From contig JBKPOY010000010.1 in NCBI GenBank assembly GCA_046733295.1, positions 1-29,117 on the forward strand: 29,117 nt of DNA, given 5' to 3'. Shown here piece by piece: positions 1 to 7,235 of this stretch. Below the pieces are notes generated by a model, which was given only the letters and a program-made list of their open reading frames with translations, had not been told where the DNA came from and did not search any database. This DNA is from 13-2-20CM-68-14 sp046733295. GTDB taxonomy: Bacteria > Actinomycetota > Thermoleophilia > Gaiellales > Gaiellaceae. Positions within the stretch are counted from its first letter, which is position 1. Every line of letters begins with the position of its first letter. A program made the position numbers and the translations under genes.

Positions 1-123
1 GGAGCGCACCTCGAACTCGTGGGCGATGCCGCGCTCGGTGAGCTCGTCCACCGCCGCCTGCATGCGCTCGCGGTCGGACTCGGAGCCGACCAGGATCCCG
101 ACCAGAGGTGTCTCAGCCGGCAT
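1..123 (-). CDS. purE: PurE, N5-carboxyaminoimidazole ribonucleotide mutase (N-terminal part, cut by window edge)
   Basis: The 41 visible residues begin MPAETPLVGILVGSESDRE, matching the PurE N-terminus, where the GS-SD segment binds the substrate phosphate. PurE converts N5-CAIR to CAIR in de novo purine synthesis in the cytoplasm. The ATG (123..121) lies inside the end of purD, whose TGA is at 115..113, giving an 11-nt overlap. This suggests translational coupling and an operon purD-purE. The rest of the gene is outside the window, so integrity cannot be judged. The identification is firm because both the motif and the purD neighbour agree. Confidence 0.9.
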   Translation of the reverse strand, partial: MPAETPLVGILVGSESDRERMQAAVDELTERGIAHEFEVRS

Positions 124-1330
124 TCGTCTCGGCCCGCTCCGCGATGTCACGTCTGTACCGCATCCCCGGGAACGAGATCTTGCCGACGGCGTCGTACGCC
201 GTCGCGCGGGCGGTCGAGATGTCTTTCGCGACGGCGGTCACGTTCAGGATCCGGCCCCCGTTTGTGACCAGGCTCCCGTCGCGGACCGCCGTCCCGGCGT
301 GGAACACGAGCGCCCCCGCCGCCTCGGCGTCCTCGACGCCCTCGATGCGCGAGCCCGTGTCGCCTCGCTCGGGGTAGTCGCCTCCCGCGAGCACGACGGT
401 CACGGCTGCGTCCTGGAGCGAGCCCGTCTCCTGGCGGAGCTCACCAGTCGCGGCGCCGTAGAGCGTCTCGAGGAGGTCGTTTCCGAGGCGCGGGACGATC
501 GACTGTGTCTCGGGATCTCCGAAGCGGCAGTTGAACTCGAGCACCCGCGGTCCCGCTTCCGTGAGCATGAGGCCGGCGTAGAGCAGCCCGACGAAGGGCG
601 AGCCGCGCCGTGCGAGCTCGCTCAGGACGGGTCGGTGAACCGTCGCGAGCAGATCTTCGACGTCGGCCGGGCCGAATGCCGGCACGGGCGAATACGAGCC
701 CATGCCGCCGGTGTTGGCTCCGGTGTCCCCGTCGCCCACGCGCTTGAAGTCCTGCGCCGGCGGCAGGGCGATCGCGTTCCGCCCGTCGCAGACGGCGAAG
801 ACAGAGATCTCCTCGCCGTCGAGTAACTCCTCGATCACGACGGCGTCGCCGTGGGCCGCTACGGACTTGAGCGCCGCGTCGAGCTCGTCTCGGGTCTTGC
901 AGACGAACACGCCTTTCCCCGCAGCGAGTCCGTCGACCTTGACCACGCACGGAGGACGCGCGACGGGCAGCCGCTCGGCCGTGGGCACGCCGGCCGCCGC
1001 CATCACCTCCTTCGCGAACAGCTTCGAGCCCTCGATCCGGGCGGCCTCGGCGCTCGGCCCGAAGACGGCGACGCCGGCGTGCCGAAGCTGGTCGCCGACG
1101 CCGGCGACGAGCGGCGCCTCGGGCCCGATCACGGCCAGATCGATCTCGTGCTCGCTGCAGAAGGCGAGCAGGCCCTCGCCGTCCTCCGCCCGGACCGGGT
1201 GGCAGCGCCCGATCTTCGCGATCCCGGGATTTCCGGGCGCTGCGTGAAGCTCGTCGCAGCGCTCGCTCTGGGCGAGCTTCCAGGCGAGCGCGTGCTCCCG
1301 CCCGCCCGACCCCGCGACGAGAACCTTCAC
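113..1330 (-). CDS. purD: Phosphoribosylamine--glycine ligase (GARS)
   Basis: The 405-residue ATP-grasp enzyme joins glycine to 5-phosphoribosylamine using ATP, the second step of de novo purine synthesis. The N-terminus MKVLVAGSGGREHALAWKL is the family signature. The ATP-grasp core follows, with KVDGLAAGKGV (about 130-140), EELLDGEEISVFA (about 165-177), GDTGANTGGMGSYSP (about 205-219) and the metal-binding EFNCRFGDPETQ near residue 270. It is slightly shorter than the usual 420-430 residues but has all core blocks. The ATG at 1330 has no good Shine-Dalgarno sequence. The hexamer AACACT lies 6 nt upstream, a near match to the TANNNT leaderless pattern seen elsewhere in the window. It overlaps purE downstream and diverges from the small gene at 1375. 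Confidence 0.97.
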   Translation of the reverse strand: MKVLVAGSGGREHALAWKLAQSERCDELHAAPGNPGIAKIGRCHPVRAEDGEGLLAFCSEHEIDLAVIGPEAPLVAGVGDQLRHAGVAVFGPSAEAARIEGSKLFAKEVMAAAGVPTAERLPVARPPCVVKVDGLAAGKGVFVCKTRDELDAALKSVAAHGDAVVIEELLDGEEISVFAVCDGRNAIALPPAQDFKRVGDGDTGANTGGMGSYSPVPAFGPADVEDLLATVHRPVLSELARRGSPFVGLLYAGLMLTEAGPRVLEFNCRFGDPETQSIVPRLGNDLLETLYGAATGELRQETGSLQDAAVTVVLAGGDYPERGDTGSRIEGVEDAEAAGALVFHAGTAVRDGSLVTNGGRILNVTAVAKDISTARATAYDAVGKISFPGMRYRRDIAERAETNAG

Positions 1331-1374
1331 GGCCGCAGTGTTTCAAAGGGTTCGTGGGTGCGCATCCTTAGGCC

Positions 1375-1698
1375 GTGGTCGAACCGGGCCTCGATCGGCA
1401 CGACTGGGAGACCGAGTGGCAGGGCCTCGAGCCGCTCGTCGTCGACTCGCCGGCGGAGGCACTTCCGGAGGTCGACGGCCTGATCGAGCGGATGATGCAG
1501 GAGCGCGGCTACCCCGTCGACGAGGCGCAGGCGCGCGACTCTTCGGCGCCGGAGGTCGTCGCCGAGTTTCTCGAAGCGAGGCGGGTCACCAGGCTCCTGG
1601 AGTCCGGCGAGCCGGTCGACCCGGGCGATGTCGGCGCCGCGATCACCGGCTACCGAAACCTGTACGAGTTCCTCCTGGCCGAGCAGCGCGCGCCGTAA
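1375..1698 (+). CDS. Small conserved acidic protein, function unknown
   Basis: The 107-residue soluble, strongly acidic protein begins MVEPGLDRHDWETEWQGLEP and ends YRNLYEFLLAEQRAP. No signal peptide, membrane segment, cysteine cluster or catalytic motif is visible. Predicted helices and codon use (G/C at third positions) match the neighbouring real genes, supporting a true CDS. The GTG start at 1375 was chosen because CATCCT lies 6 nt upstream, near the TANNNT leaderless spacing, and purD begins just 45 nt away in the other direction. A GC-rich hairpin follows the stop. I do not recognise a named family and infer no function. Confidence 0.75.
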   Translation: MVEPGLDRHDWETEWQGLEPLVVDSPAEALPEVDGLIERMMQERGYPVDEAQARDSSAPEVVAEFLEARRVTRLLESGEPVDPGDVGAAITGYRNLYEFLLAEQRAP

Positions 1699-1721
1699 CC
1701 GCGGAGCAACACGGACCGCGG

Positions 1722-1738
1722 CCCCACCCTGGGTGGGG
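1722..1738 (+). terminator. GC-rich hairpin after the small gene at 1375
   Basis: CCCCACC, loop CTG and GGTGGGG form a perfect 7-bp stem 24 nt after the stop of the gene ending at 1698. There is no T-tract, so termination efficiency is uncertain. The rest of the gap to fdhD holds only the fdhD promoter. Confidence 0.45.
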
Positions 1739-1835
1739 ATGAGAGTCCACCCGCCACCCGCGGCGAGCGTACCGCTCGCTTTTCGTCGCGGGGCCGACGC
1801 CGGTGTGACAAGAGCGTGAAAATCGACTCGCGCCC

Positions 1836-1841
1836 TAGACT
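1836..1841 (+). promoter_or_regulatory. -10 element of a probable leaderless fdhD promoter
   Basis: TAGACT fits the actinobacterial TANNNT -10 consensus and sits exactly 6 nt before the GTG of fdhD. Transcription would therefore start at or next to the start codon. There is no Shine-Dalgarno sequence upstream of this GTG, which agrees. Confidence 0.6.
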
Positions 1842-1847
1842 GCTGCC

Positions 1848-2627
1848 GTGAAGGCTCCGCCCTACTCCGCGGCGTCCGTCGAGGTCGTTCGGCTGCCGGA
1901 GGGGCGCCGGGAGCGCGACTCGGTCGCGGTCGAGGAGCCGCTCGAGATCCGGGTCAACGGCAAGCCCGTCGCGGTCACGATGCGGACCCCGGGACAGGAC
2001 GAGGAGCTCGCGATCGGCTTCCTTCTTTCGGAGGGGGTCGAGGCGAACGCAGCCGCGCCGTCGGTCGACCTTGCGGCAAACACGATCGAGGTCGATGCCT
2101 CGGCGTTCGACCCGGCCTCGCTCGAGCGGCACTTCTACACGTCCTCGTCCTGCGGCGTCTGCGGCAAGGGCGCGCTGGAGGCGGTCGCGGTCGAGGCCCC
2201 GCGCGTCGAGAGCGGACTGACCGTGCCGGCGCCGTTGCTTGCGCGGCTCCCCGATCGCCTGCGCGAGCGTCAGGCCGCGTTCGCGGAGACCGGCGGGCTG
2301 CACGCGACCGGGCTCTTCGACGAGCGCGGGGAGCTGCTTTGCCTCCGGGAGGACGTCGGGCGTCACAACGCCATGGACAAGGTCGTCGGCTGGGCTTTCG
2401 CTCGCAGCATGCTTCCCCTGGGCGAATGCATCCTCTGCGTCAGCGGCCGCCTGTCCTTCGAGCTGGTGCAGAAGACGACCGTCGCGGGCTGCCCGATCCT
2501 CGTCGCGGTGGGCGCGCCGTCGAGCTTGGCCGTCGATCTCGCAAGCGACCGCGGAGTCACGCTCTGCGGTTTCGTGCGGGGTGGGAGAGTCAACGTGTAC
2601 AGCGAGGAATGGCGAGTCGAGGGCTGA
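1848..2627 (+). CDS. fdhD: FdhD, sulfur carrier for formate dehydrogenase maturation
   Basis: The 259-residue protein matches FdhD, which transfers sulfur (from a cysteine desulfurase) to the Mo/W-bis-PGD cofactor of formate dehydrogenase in the cytoplasm. The family's reactive pair is visible as C102-G-V-C105 in SSSCGVCGKG. The conserved block GGLHATGLFD is followed by LREDVGRHNAMDKVVG, where the cofactor binds. Length is normal for the family. The GTG start follows a leaderless-type -10 and removes any need for a ribosome site. Its 3' end overlaps mobA by 19 nt, so the two cofactor genes are co-transcribed. No formate dehydrogenase gene lies in this window. Confidence 0.96.
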   Translation: MKAPPYSAASVEVVRLPEGRRERDSVAVEEPLEIRVNGKPVAVTMRTPGQDEELAIGFLLSEGVEANAAAPSVDLAANTIEVDASAFDPASLERHFYTSSSCGVCGKGALEAVAVEAPRVESGLTVPAPLLARLPDRLRERQAAFAETGGLHATGLFDERGELLCLREDVGRHNAMDKVVGWAFARSMLPLGECILCVSGRLSFELVQKTTVAGCPILVAVGAPSSLAVDLASDRGVTLCGFVRGGRVNVYSEEWRVEG

Positions 2628-3142
2628 CGGGGGTCTTGCTGGTGGGCGGCGCGAGCCGGCGCTTCGGCTCTCCGAAAGCGCTGGCACGCTACGACGGCAA
2701 GACGCTCGCCGAGCGGGCTTGGGGTGTTCTCGGAAAGGCCTGCGACGAGCGATTCGCCTTGGGCAAGGCACGCGACGAGCTGGGGCTGCCGTTCCCGGTT
2801 CAGGACGACGGGATCGACATCCGCGCGCCGATCGCCGGGGTCGTCGCGGGCCTCCGCGCGGCTCGCAACGAGATCTGCGTCTTCCTGCCCGTCGATGCGC
2901 CGCTCGTCACGCCGGAGGCCTTGCGCCGACTCGGGGACTCGTGCCGCGAGGCAGCGGTTCCCGAGTGCGGGCCGCTGCCGGGCGCGTACGCCCGTAGCAC
3001 CCTGCCGGTCTTCGAGCGCCGGCTCACCGAGCACCGGCTCTCGTTGCGGGGCGCGCTCGAGGAGCTGTTGACGGCGATCGTGCCGCTCGACCCGAGGCTG
3101 CTCGCGAACGTGAACGAGCCCGAACAGCTGGCTGCGCTGTGA
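2609..3142 (+). CDS. mobA: Molybdenum cofactor guanylyltransferase (MobA-like)
   Basis: The 177-residue protein starts MASRGLTGVLLVGGASRRFG, the nucleotide-binding LxGGxSxRxGxxK signature of MobA/NTP-transferase enzymes, continuing to PKALARYDGKTLAER. VFLPVDAPLV is the expected D-containing metal-binding segment (normally the CDMP-like site). MobA attaches GMP to molybdopterin to make the guanine dinucleotide cofactor needed by formate dehydrogenase. The ATG at 2609 lies inside fdhD, behind GAGGA, giving a 19-nt overlap; an in-frame extension upstream has no homology and reads through fdhD. It is a little shorter than E. coli MobA (194). MobA-like enzymes acting on other cofactors cannot be excluded, but pairing with fdhD supports this call. 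Confidence 0.9.
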   Translation: MASRGLTGVLLVGGASRRFGSPKALARYDGKTLAERAWGVLGKACDERFALGKARDELGLPFPVQDDGIDIRAPIAGVVAGLRAARNEICVFLPVDAPLVTPEALRRLGDSCREAAVPECGPLPGAYARSTLPVFERRLTEHRLSLRGALEELLTAIVPLDPRLLANVNEPEQLAAL

Positions 3143-3152
3143 GAGCGAGCGG

Positions 3153-4445
3153 CTAGGGAGCGAGGGCCTCGGCCCGCAGGTCGAGAACGCGCTCGCGCTC
3201 CCGGCCCGTGCCGATCAGCGAGACCTCGACGCCAAGCCGATCCTCGACGAACGAGACGTACCGCGCAGCCTGCCTCGGCAGGTCACCGACAGAGGCGACG
3301 TCGTCGAGCGGCTCGTTCCATCCCGGCAGGGTCTCGTAGACGGGCTCGCAGTTGTGGAAGTCCGACTGATGCGCCGGAAACTCCTCCGTCTCGGTGCCGT
3401 CCCGCAGCCGGTAACGAACACAGACCGGCAGCTCCGAGAACGCCGAGAGGACGTCGAGCTTCGTCAGCGCCAGCGAGGTGATCCCGTTGAGCCGGACGGC
3501 GTAGCCGAGGCCGACGAGGTCGAGCCAGCCGCACCGGCGCGTGCGGCCGGTGACGGTGCCGACCTCGCCTCCCAGCTCCTGCAGCCGCGCCTGATCGGCG
3601 CCCTCGATCTCGGTCGGAAAAGGCCCCTCGCCGACCCGCGTCACGTACGCCTTCGCGACGCCGATCACCTCGTCGATGCGGGTCGGGCCGATCCCGATTC
3701 CGGGAGCGGCGCCGCCTGCGACGGTGCTGGAGGACGTCACGAAGGGATACGTCCCGTGGTCGAGGTCGAGAAGCGTGGCGTGGGCTCCCTCGAGGAGGAC
3801 CCTCTTGCCGTCGCGCAGCGCCCGATCGACCAGGAGCGAGGTGTCGGTGATGGAGGGCCGCAGACGCTGGGCGTAGGCCTCGTAGCGCGCCGCCAGCTCC
3901 TCGAGCTCCAGCGGCTCCGAACCGTAGACCCGCTCCAGCCAGACGTTCTTCTCCGCGAGCGCGACCTCGAGCTTCTGGCGCAGGATCTTCGGGTCGAACA
4001 GATCCTGGACGCGGATGCCGAGCCGAAACGCCTTGTCCGCGTAGGTCGGGCCGATGCCGCGCTTCGTCGTGCCGATCGCGAGCTTGCCGAGCCGACGCTC
4101 GCTCGCCTGGTCGAGTGCGACGTGCCACGGCATGATCACGTGGGCATTGGTCGAGAGGTGAAGCCGGTCGACCGGAATGCCGCGCCCTCCGAGCTCGTCG
4201 AGCTCCTCCACGAGAACCGCCGGGTCGACGACGCAGCCCGCCCCGATCACGCACTCCTTGCCACGCAGGATCCCGGAGGGGATGTGCCGGACTTTGTACG
4301 TCTCGCCGTCGGCGACGATCGTGTGCCCCGCGTTCGGCCCGCCGTTGTAGCGGCACACGAGATCCGAGTCCTCGGCCAGCAGGTCGACGATCTTTCCCTT
4401 TCCCTCGTCGCCCCACTGGGCGCCGACGATCACGGTTGCGGGCAC
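3153..4445 (-). CDS. purA: Adenylosuccinate synthetase
   Basis: The 430-residue enzyme converts IMP, aspartate and GTP to adenylosuccinate, the first step from IMP to AMP. The start VPATVIVGAQWGDEGKG contains the GDEGKGK loop with the catalytic Asp, followed by NGGPNAGHT (catalytic His). GTTKRGIGPTYADKA binds IMP; VGEGPFPTE and TGRTRRCGWLD (Asp-binding and GTP-specific loop) follow. Length matches the family. The GTG at 4445 was chosen because family homology begins there; longer in-frame extensions run back into two other genes. CACACT lies 7 nt upstream, a weak leaderless -10. It ends 10 nt from the convergent mobA stop. Confidence 0.97.
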   Translation of the reverse strand: MPATVIVGAQWGDEGKGKIVDLLAEDSDLVCRYNGGPNAGHTIVADGETYKVRHIPSGILRGKECVIGAGCVVDPAVLVEELDELGGRGIPVDRLHLSTNAHVIMPWHVALDQASERRLGKLAIGTTKRGIGPTYADKAFRLGIRVQDLFDPKILRQKLEVALAEKNVWLERVYGSEPLELEELAARYEAYAQRLRPSITDTSLLVDRALRDGKRVLLEGAHATLLDLDHGTYPFVTSSSTVAGGAAPGIGIGPTRIDEVIGVAKAYVTRVGEGPFPTEIEGADQARLQELGGEVGTVTGRTRRCGWLDLVGLGYAVRLNGITSLALTKLDVLSAFSELPVCVRYRLRDGTETEEFPAHQSDFHNCEPVYETLPGWNEPLDDVASVGDLPRQAARYVSFVEDRLGVEVSLIGTGRERERVLDLRAEALAP

Positions 4446-4471
4446 GGCGCTGAGTGTGCCGAAAGTCGCGG

Positions 4472-4687
4472 CTAGCGGAGCGGCGGGGCGATCTCGACGG
4501 CGTCCGGACGAGCCGTGATCAAAACGCTCGCGTCGAGGTCGTCGGCGACGAGCTCGAGGATCGCGCTGATCTCGCGTGCGCTCCGCTGGCGATTCGGGGT
4601 GATGCGGACGCTGTTGCCTGCGATCGCGCACGTGATCGCCTCCACGGCGACGGAGCGCTCCTCGTAGGTGATCGCGACCGTTACCAC
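4472..4687 (-). CDS. Small conserved protein, function unknown
   Basis: The 71-residue protein starts VVTVAITYEERSVAVEA and contains a helix-rich centre (RSAREISAILELVADDL) followed by a strand-like end (ASVLITARPDAVEIAPP). The GTG at 4687 overlaps the TAA of the upstream gene (4683..4681), so it is probably translated by coupling. It ends 26 nt before purA. No cysteines other than one, no membrane segment and no known catalytic motif are seen. The coupling and position in a housekeeping operon support a real gene. I do not recognise the family. Confidence 0.65.
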   Translation of the reverse strand: MVTVAITYEERSVAVEAITCAIAGNSVRITPNRQRSAREISAILELVADDLDASVLITARPDAVEIAPPLR

Positions 4688-4911
4688 AGCGGCGAGGTGA
4701 GCTCCACGTGGACGTCGCGCCCGGCGCGGATCGCGCGGATCCGGTGGCCGCGCGGGCACTCGGTCCAGCTGAGGTCGTGTCCGTGCCCGAGCTTGCCTCG
4801 CACGAGCGCGGGCTGCTCCTCACCGAAGCCGAGGCCCCGGCTCTCGCAGGCCTGGCAGACGACGGCGAATTCAGTTGCCGAGCCAAGGAGGACGATTGTC
4901 TGCTCGAACAA
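4681..4911 (-). CDS. Small probable zinc-ribbon protein, function unknown
   Basis: The 76-residue protein has a CxxC (C19-Q-A-C22) and a later C52-P-R-G-H56, with a His-rich linker (GHGHD, 42-46). This is the spacing of a small zinc ribbon or treble-clef fold. The start is TTG at 4911, fixed by a near-perfect ribosome site (GGAGGTGA, 5-nt spacer). It begins 16 nt after the dnaB stop and overlaps the next gene by 7 nt, so it belongs to the same transcript. Zinc binding is inferred from residue spacing. Its role is unknown; the location between dnaB and purA hints at a housekeeping link only. Confidence 0.72.
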   Translation of the reverse strand: MFEQTIVLLGSATEFAVVCQACESRGLGFGEEQPALVRGKLGHGHDLSWTECPRGHRIRAIRAGRDVHVELTSPLW

Positions 4912-4916
4912 CTAGG

Positions 4917-4924
4917 TCACCTCC
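4917..4924 (-). promoter_or_regulatory. Strong ribosome binding site that decides a TTG start
   Basis: GGAGGTGA, complementary to the 16S 3' end, lies 5 nt upstream of TTG at 4911. It is the best Shine-Dalgarno sequence noticed in the window and shows that the 76-residue gene downstream is translated. Confidence 0.7.
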
Positions 4925-4927
4925 AGG

Positions 4928-6322
4928 TTATGCCGCCGCCGCTGCCAGGTCTGCGAACTTTGCGTACCGCTTGAGGAACGAGAGCTTCACCGCGTCGGTG
5001 GGCCCGTTGCGATGCTTCGCGAGGATCACCTCCGCGAGGCCCTGCTGGTCGGACTCCTCGTTGTAGTACTCGTCGCGGTAGATGAACATGACGAGGTCCG
5101 CGTCCTGCTCGATGGAGCCGGACTCGCGGAGGTCGGAGAGGATCGGACGCTTGTCGTGGCGTTGCTCGACGGCACGCGACAGCTGCGACATCGCCAGGAT
5201 CGGGACGTCGAGATCGCGCGCGAGCACCTTCAGGTTCCGGGAGATCTGCGAGACCTCCTGGACGCGGTTCTCCGCGGTCGAGCCCGAGGTCATCAGCTGC
5301 AGGTAGTCGACCACGATCAACCCGAGATTCGGCTCACGGGTCTTCAGCCGCCGGGCCTTGGAGCGGATCTCCATCATCGTGATGGAGCCCGTGTCGTCGA
5401 CGTAGATCGGCGCCTTCGCGAGCTTGTCGCACGCGGCTGTCAGGCGCGGCCAATCGTCGGGGCCGAGCTTCCCGGTGCGGAGGCGATTCGATTCGACCTT
5501 CGCCTCGCTGCACATCAGCCGCTGCGTGACCTCGGACTTCGACATCTCGAGCGTGAAGAGCGCAACGGGCGTCTCGTGACGGACGGCGAGGTTTGCCGCC
5601 ATACAGAGGCCGAGCGCCGACTTACCCATGGAGGGGCGGGCTGCCGCGATGATGAGGTTTCCCGGCTGGAACCCGGAGGTCAGCCGATCGAGGTCGCGGA
5701 ACCCGGAGGGAACACCGGTAATGTCGGCGCCGGCCTCATAGAGGGCCGTGATTCGTTCGAAGCCCTCCTTCAGGAGCTCGTCGATGTGGGAGAACTCGCT
5801 CGAGACGCGTGCCTGTGAAAGGTCGAAGACCACCTGCTCGGCCTTGTCGACGAGATCGACCGCATCGCCGGGACGCTCCCAGCCGAGCTGTGCGATCTCG
5901 CCGCCGGCGCGGATCAGACCGCGGAGAGTGGCCATCTCGCGGACGATCCGCGCGTAGTGGCCGGCGTTGGCGCTTGCTGGAACGAGCGCCGCGAGCTCGT
6001 GAATTCGAACCTTGCCGCCGACGCCTTCGAGCTCGCCGCGCTCCTCGAGCTCGTCGAGAAGCGTGATGGCGTCGACGGGCTCACCCTTGGCGTAGAGCGC
6101 CAGGGCGGCCCGGTAGATCTTGGCGTGGCTTTCTCGGTAGAAGTCCGAGGCGTCCAGGACCTCGCTGACCGCCCCGATTGCCCCGGGGGAGATCATCATT
6201 GCGCCGAGGACGGACTCCTCGGCCTCGAGGTTTTGGGGCGGAACCGGGGCGGCCTGCGAGTGCGGCGACACCTGGGCGAACTGGGCGACCTGGGCCATCG
6301 GGGCGTAGTCATGACGGGCCAC
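4928..6322 (-). CDS. dnaB: Replicative DNA helicase DnaB
   Basis: The 464-residue hexameric helicase unwinds DNA ahead of the replication fork. The N-terminal DnaB domain begins PQNLEAEESVLGAMM. The RecA-like core has Walker A ARPSMGKSALGL, Walker B VVDYLQLM, and the SQLSRAVEQR/SDLRESGSIEQDAD block. No intein interrupts the Walker motifs, although inteins are frequent in actinobacterial DnaB. The GTG at 6322 is preferred because AGAGGG precedes it. ATG codons at 6388 (next to a LexA-type box) and 6298 are alternatives; even longer extensions translate an R/P-rich shadow of rplI. It follows rplI by about 180 nt and precedes two small genes and purA. Confidence 0.95.
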   Translation of the reverse strand: MARHDYAPMAQVAQFAQVSPHSQAAPVPPQNLEAEESVLGAMMISPGAIGAVSEVLDASDFYRESHAKIYRAALALYAKGEPVDAITLLDELEERGELEGVGGKVRIHELAALVPASANAGHYARIVREMATLRGLIRAGGEIAQLGWERPGDAVDLVDKAEQVVFDLSQARVSSEFSHIDELLKEGFERITALYEAGADITGVPSGFRDLDRLTSGFQPGNLIIAAARPSMGKSALGLCMAANLAVRHETPVALFTLEMSKSEVTQRLMCSEAKVESNRLRTGKLGPDDWPRLTAACDKLAKAPIYVDDTGSITMMEIRSKARRLKTREPNLGLIVVDYLQLMTSGSTAENRVQEVSQISRNLKVLARDLDVPILAMSQLSRAVEQRHDKRPILSDLRESGSIEQDADLVMFIYRDEYYNEESDQQGLAEVILAKHRNGPTDAVKLSFLKRYAKFADLAAAAA

Positions 6323-6392
6323 GCCGCCCTCTGCAAGGGTGTTGACAGGCCCGTTTCGACTAGTCGTTTTCGGCCGACCTGCAGGCATAACA

Positions 6393-6404
6393 GAACGTAT
6401 GTTC
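6393..6404 (-). promoter_or_regulatory. Candidate LexA (SOS) operator upstream of dnaB
   Basis: GAACGTATGTTC has perfect GAAC and GTTC half-sites separated by 4 bp and fits the Gram-positive/actinobacterial LexA consensus GAAC-R-N-R-Y-GTTC. It lies 71 bp upstream of the preferred dnaB GTG start, a normal operator distance, in the rplI-dnaB gap. Binding is inferred from sequence only. Confidence 0.45.
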
Positions 6405-6429
6405 GCAGATCGGCCGGACAGATCTGTGG

Positions 6430-6458
6430 GAAGTTTTCCCGCTAGGAGCGGGAACTTC
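6430..6458 (-). other. Imperfect hairpin in the rplI-dnaB gap
   Basis: GAAGTT-TT-CCCGCT, loop AGG, then AGCGGG-AACTTC form a 12-bp stem with a 2-nt bulge. A second stem CCCCAG/CTGGGG (6469-6474 with 6487-6492) lies directly after the rplI stop. Neither has a T-tract on the minus strand. They may attenuate the ribosomal transcript or protect its end before dnaB. Confidence 0.4.
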
Positions 6459-6500
6459 GTACGGCAATCCCCAGACGTGGAAAGCGCTGGGGAAAAAGGC

Positions 6501-7235
6501 CTACGACGTCGGGGACTCGGCTTCCCGCTCGCCGTCCGCCGGCGTCTCGACGGCGGCGTCCGCCGACCGGTCGAAGGCGTCCTCCGGGACCTGGCCGGCC
6601 GCTGCGGCTTCCGCCTCCGCTTCCGCTTCCGCTCGAGCCTCGGCCTCGGCCTCGGCCTGGGCTTGGGCGGCCTCGGTCGCCGCGGCCTCGGCGGCGCGCG
6701 CCTCCTCGAGCTCCGCCTCCACCGCGGCCTCCTCCTGCGCGGCGGCGGCGTCGAGGGCCTGCAGCTCCTCCTCGGGCGGCAGCTCACCGCCCTCGGGGAC
6801 GACGGCGAGCCTCAGCGTCGCGGTCACGTCCGTGAAGAGCTCGACGGGAACCTCGTAGCGTCCGATGCGCTTGATCGATTCGGGCAGCTCGAGCTTGCGG
6901 CGGTCGATCCGGATGCGATGCTCCTCCCAGACCCGTTCGGCGATGTCCGTCGCCGTGACGGAGCCGAAGAGCGTGCCCGTCTCGCCCGCCTGGACATCGA
7001 ACCGAAGCTGGGCGCCCTCGAGCTTCTGGGCGAGCTCCTGCGCCTGCTCGAAGCTCTGCGCTTCGTGCCGCGAGCGGCTCGCGGCGATGCGCTCGAGCTC
7101 GGCAACGCGGCCCGCGGATGCCGGCTCGGCCAGGCGGCGCGGCAGCAGGTAGTTCCTCGCGAAGCCGGCCGCCACGTCGACGACCTCACCCCGCAGTCCG
7201 ACCTTCTCGATGTCCTCGCGGAGGATTACCTGCAT
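6501..7235 (-). CDS. rplI: Ribosomal protein bL9 with a long acidic Ala/Glu-rich tail
   Basis: Residues 1 to about 150 are a complete L9: MQVILREDIEKVGLRGEVVDV and AAGFARNYLLPRRLA form the N-terminal rRNA-binding domain. A charged connecting helix follows, then the C-terminal domain with GTLFGSVTATDIAE. The usual protein ends near residue 150. Here about 95 further residues, almost all Ala and Glu with a few Asp/Arg, extend the chain to 244, probably as a long charged helix or disordered tail. The ATG shares one base with the TGA of rpsR (TGATG), so the two are coupled. The tail's role is unknown; the L9 identity is certain. Confidence 0.95.
   Translation of the reverse strand: MQVILREDIEKVGLRGEVVDVAAGFARNYLLPRRLAEPASAGRVAELERIAASRSRHEAQSFEQAQELAQKLEGAQLRFDVQAGETGTLFGSVTATDIAERVWEEHRIRIDRRKLELPESIKRIGRYEVPVELFTDVTATLRLAVVPEGGELPPEEELQALDAAAAQEEAAVEAELEEARAAEAAATEAAQAQAEAEAEARAEAEAEAEAAAAGQVPEDAFDRSADAAVETPADGEREAESPTS

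Noticed and set aside
3354..4475. A 373-residue plus-strand open frame antisense to purA
   Set aside because: Composition mirrors the complementary strand of purA and no motif is present; purA has complete signatures.
5600..5680. Intein in dnaB
   Set aside because: The Walker A region ARPSMGKSALGL is uninterrupted and the total length is normal.
5012..5818. A 268-residue plus-strand frame antisense to dnaB
   Set aside because: It covers the RecA core of dnaB in antisense and shows no independent start signal or domain.
6341..6370. TTGACA-like promoter on the plus strand near the dnaB start
   Set aside because: TTGACA at 6343 has no -10 at suitable distance and no plus-strand gene follows.
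4928..6787. Longer dnaB beginning at 6787
   Set aside because: The first ~130 residues are an Arg/Pro-rich shadow of rplI; DnaB homology begins near PQNLEAEESVLGAMM.
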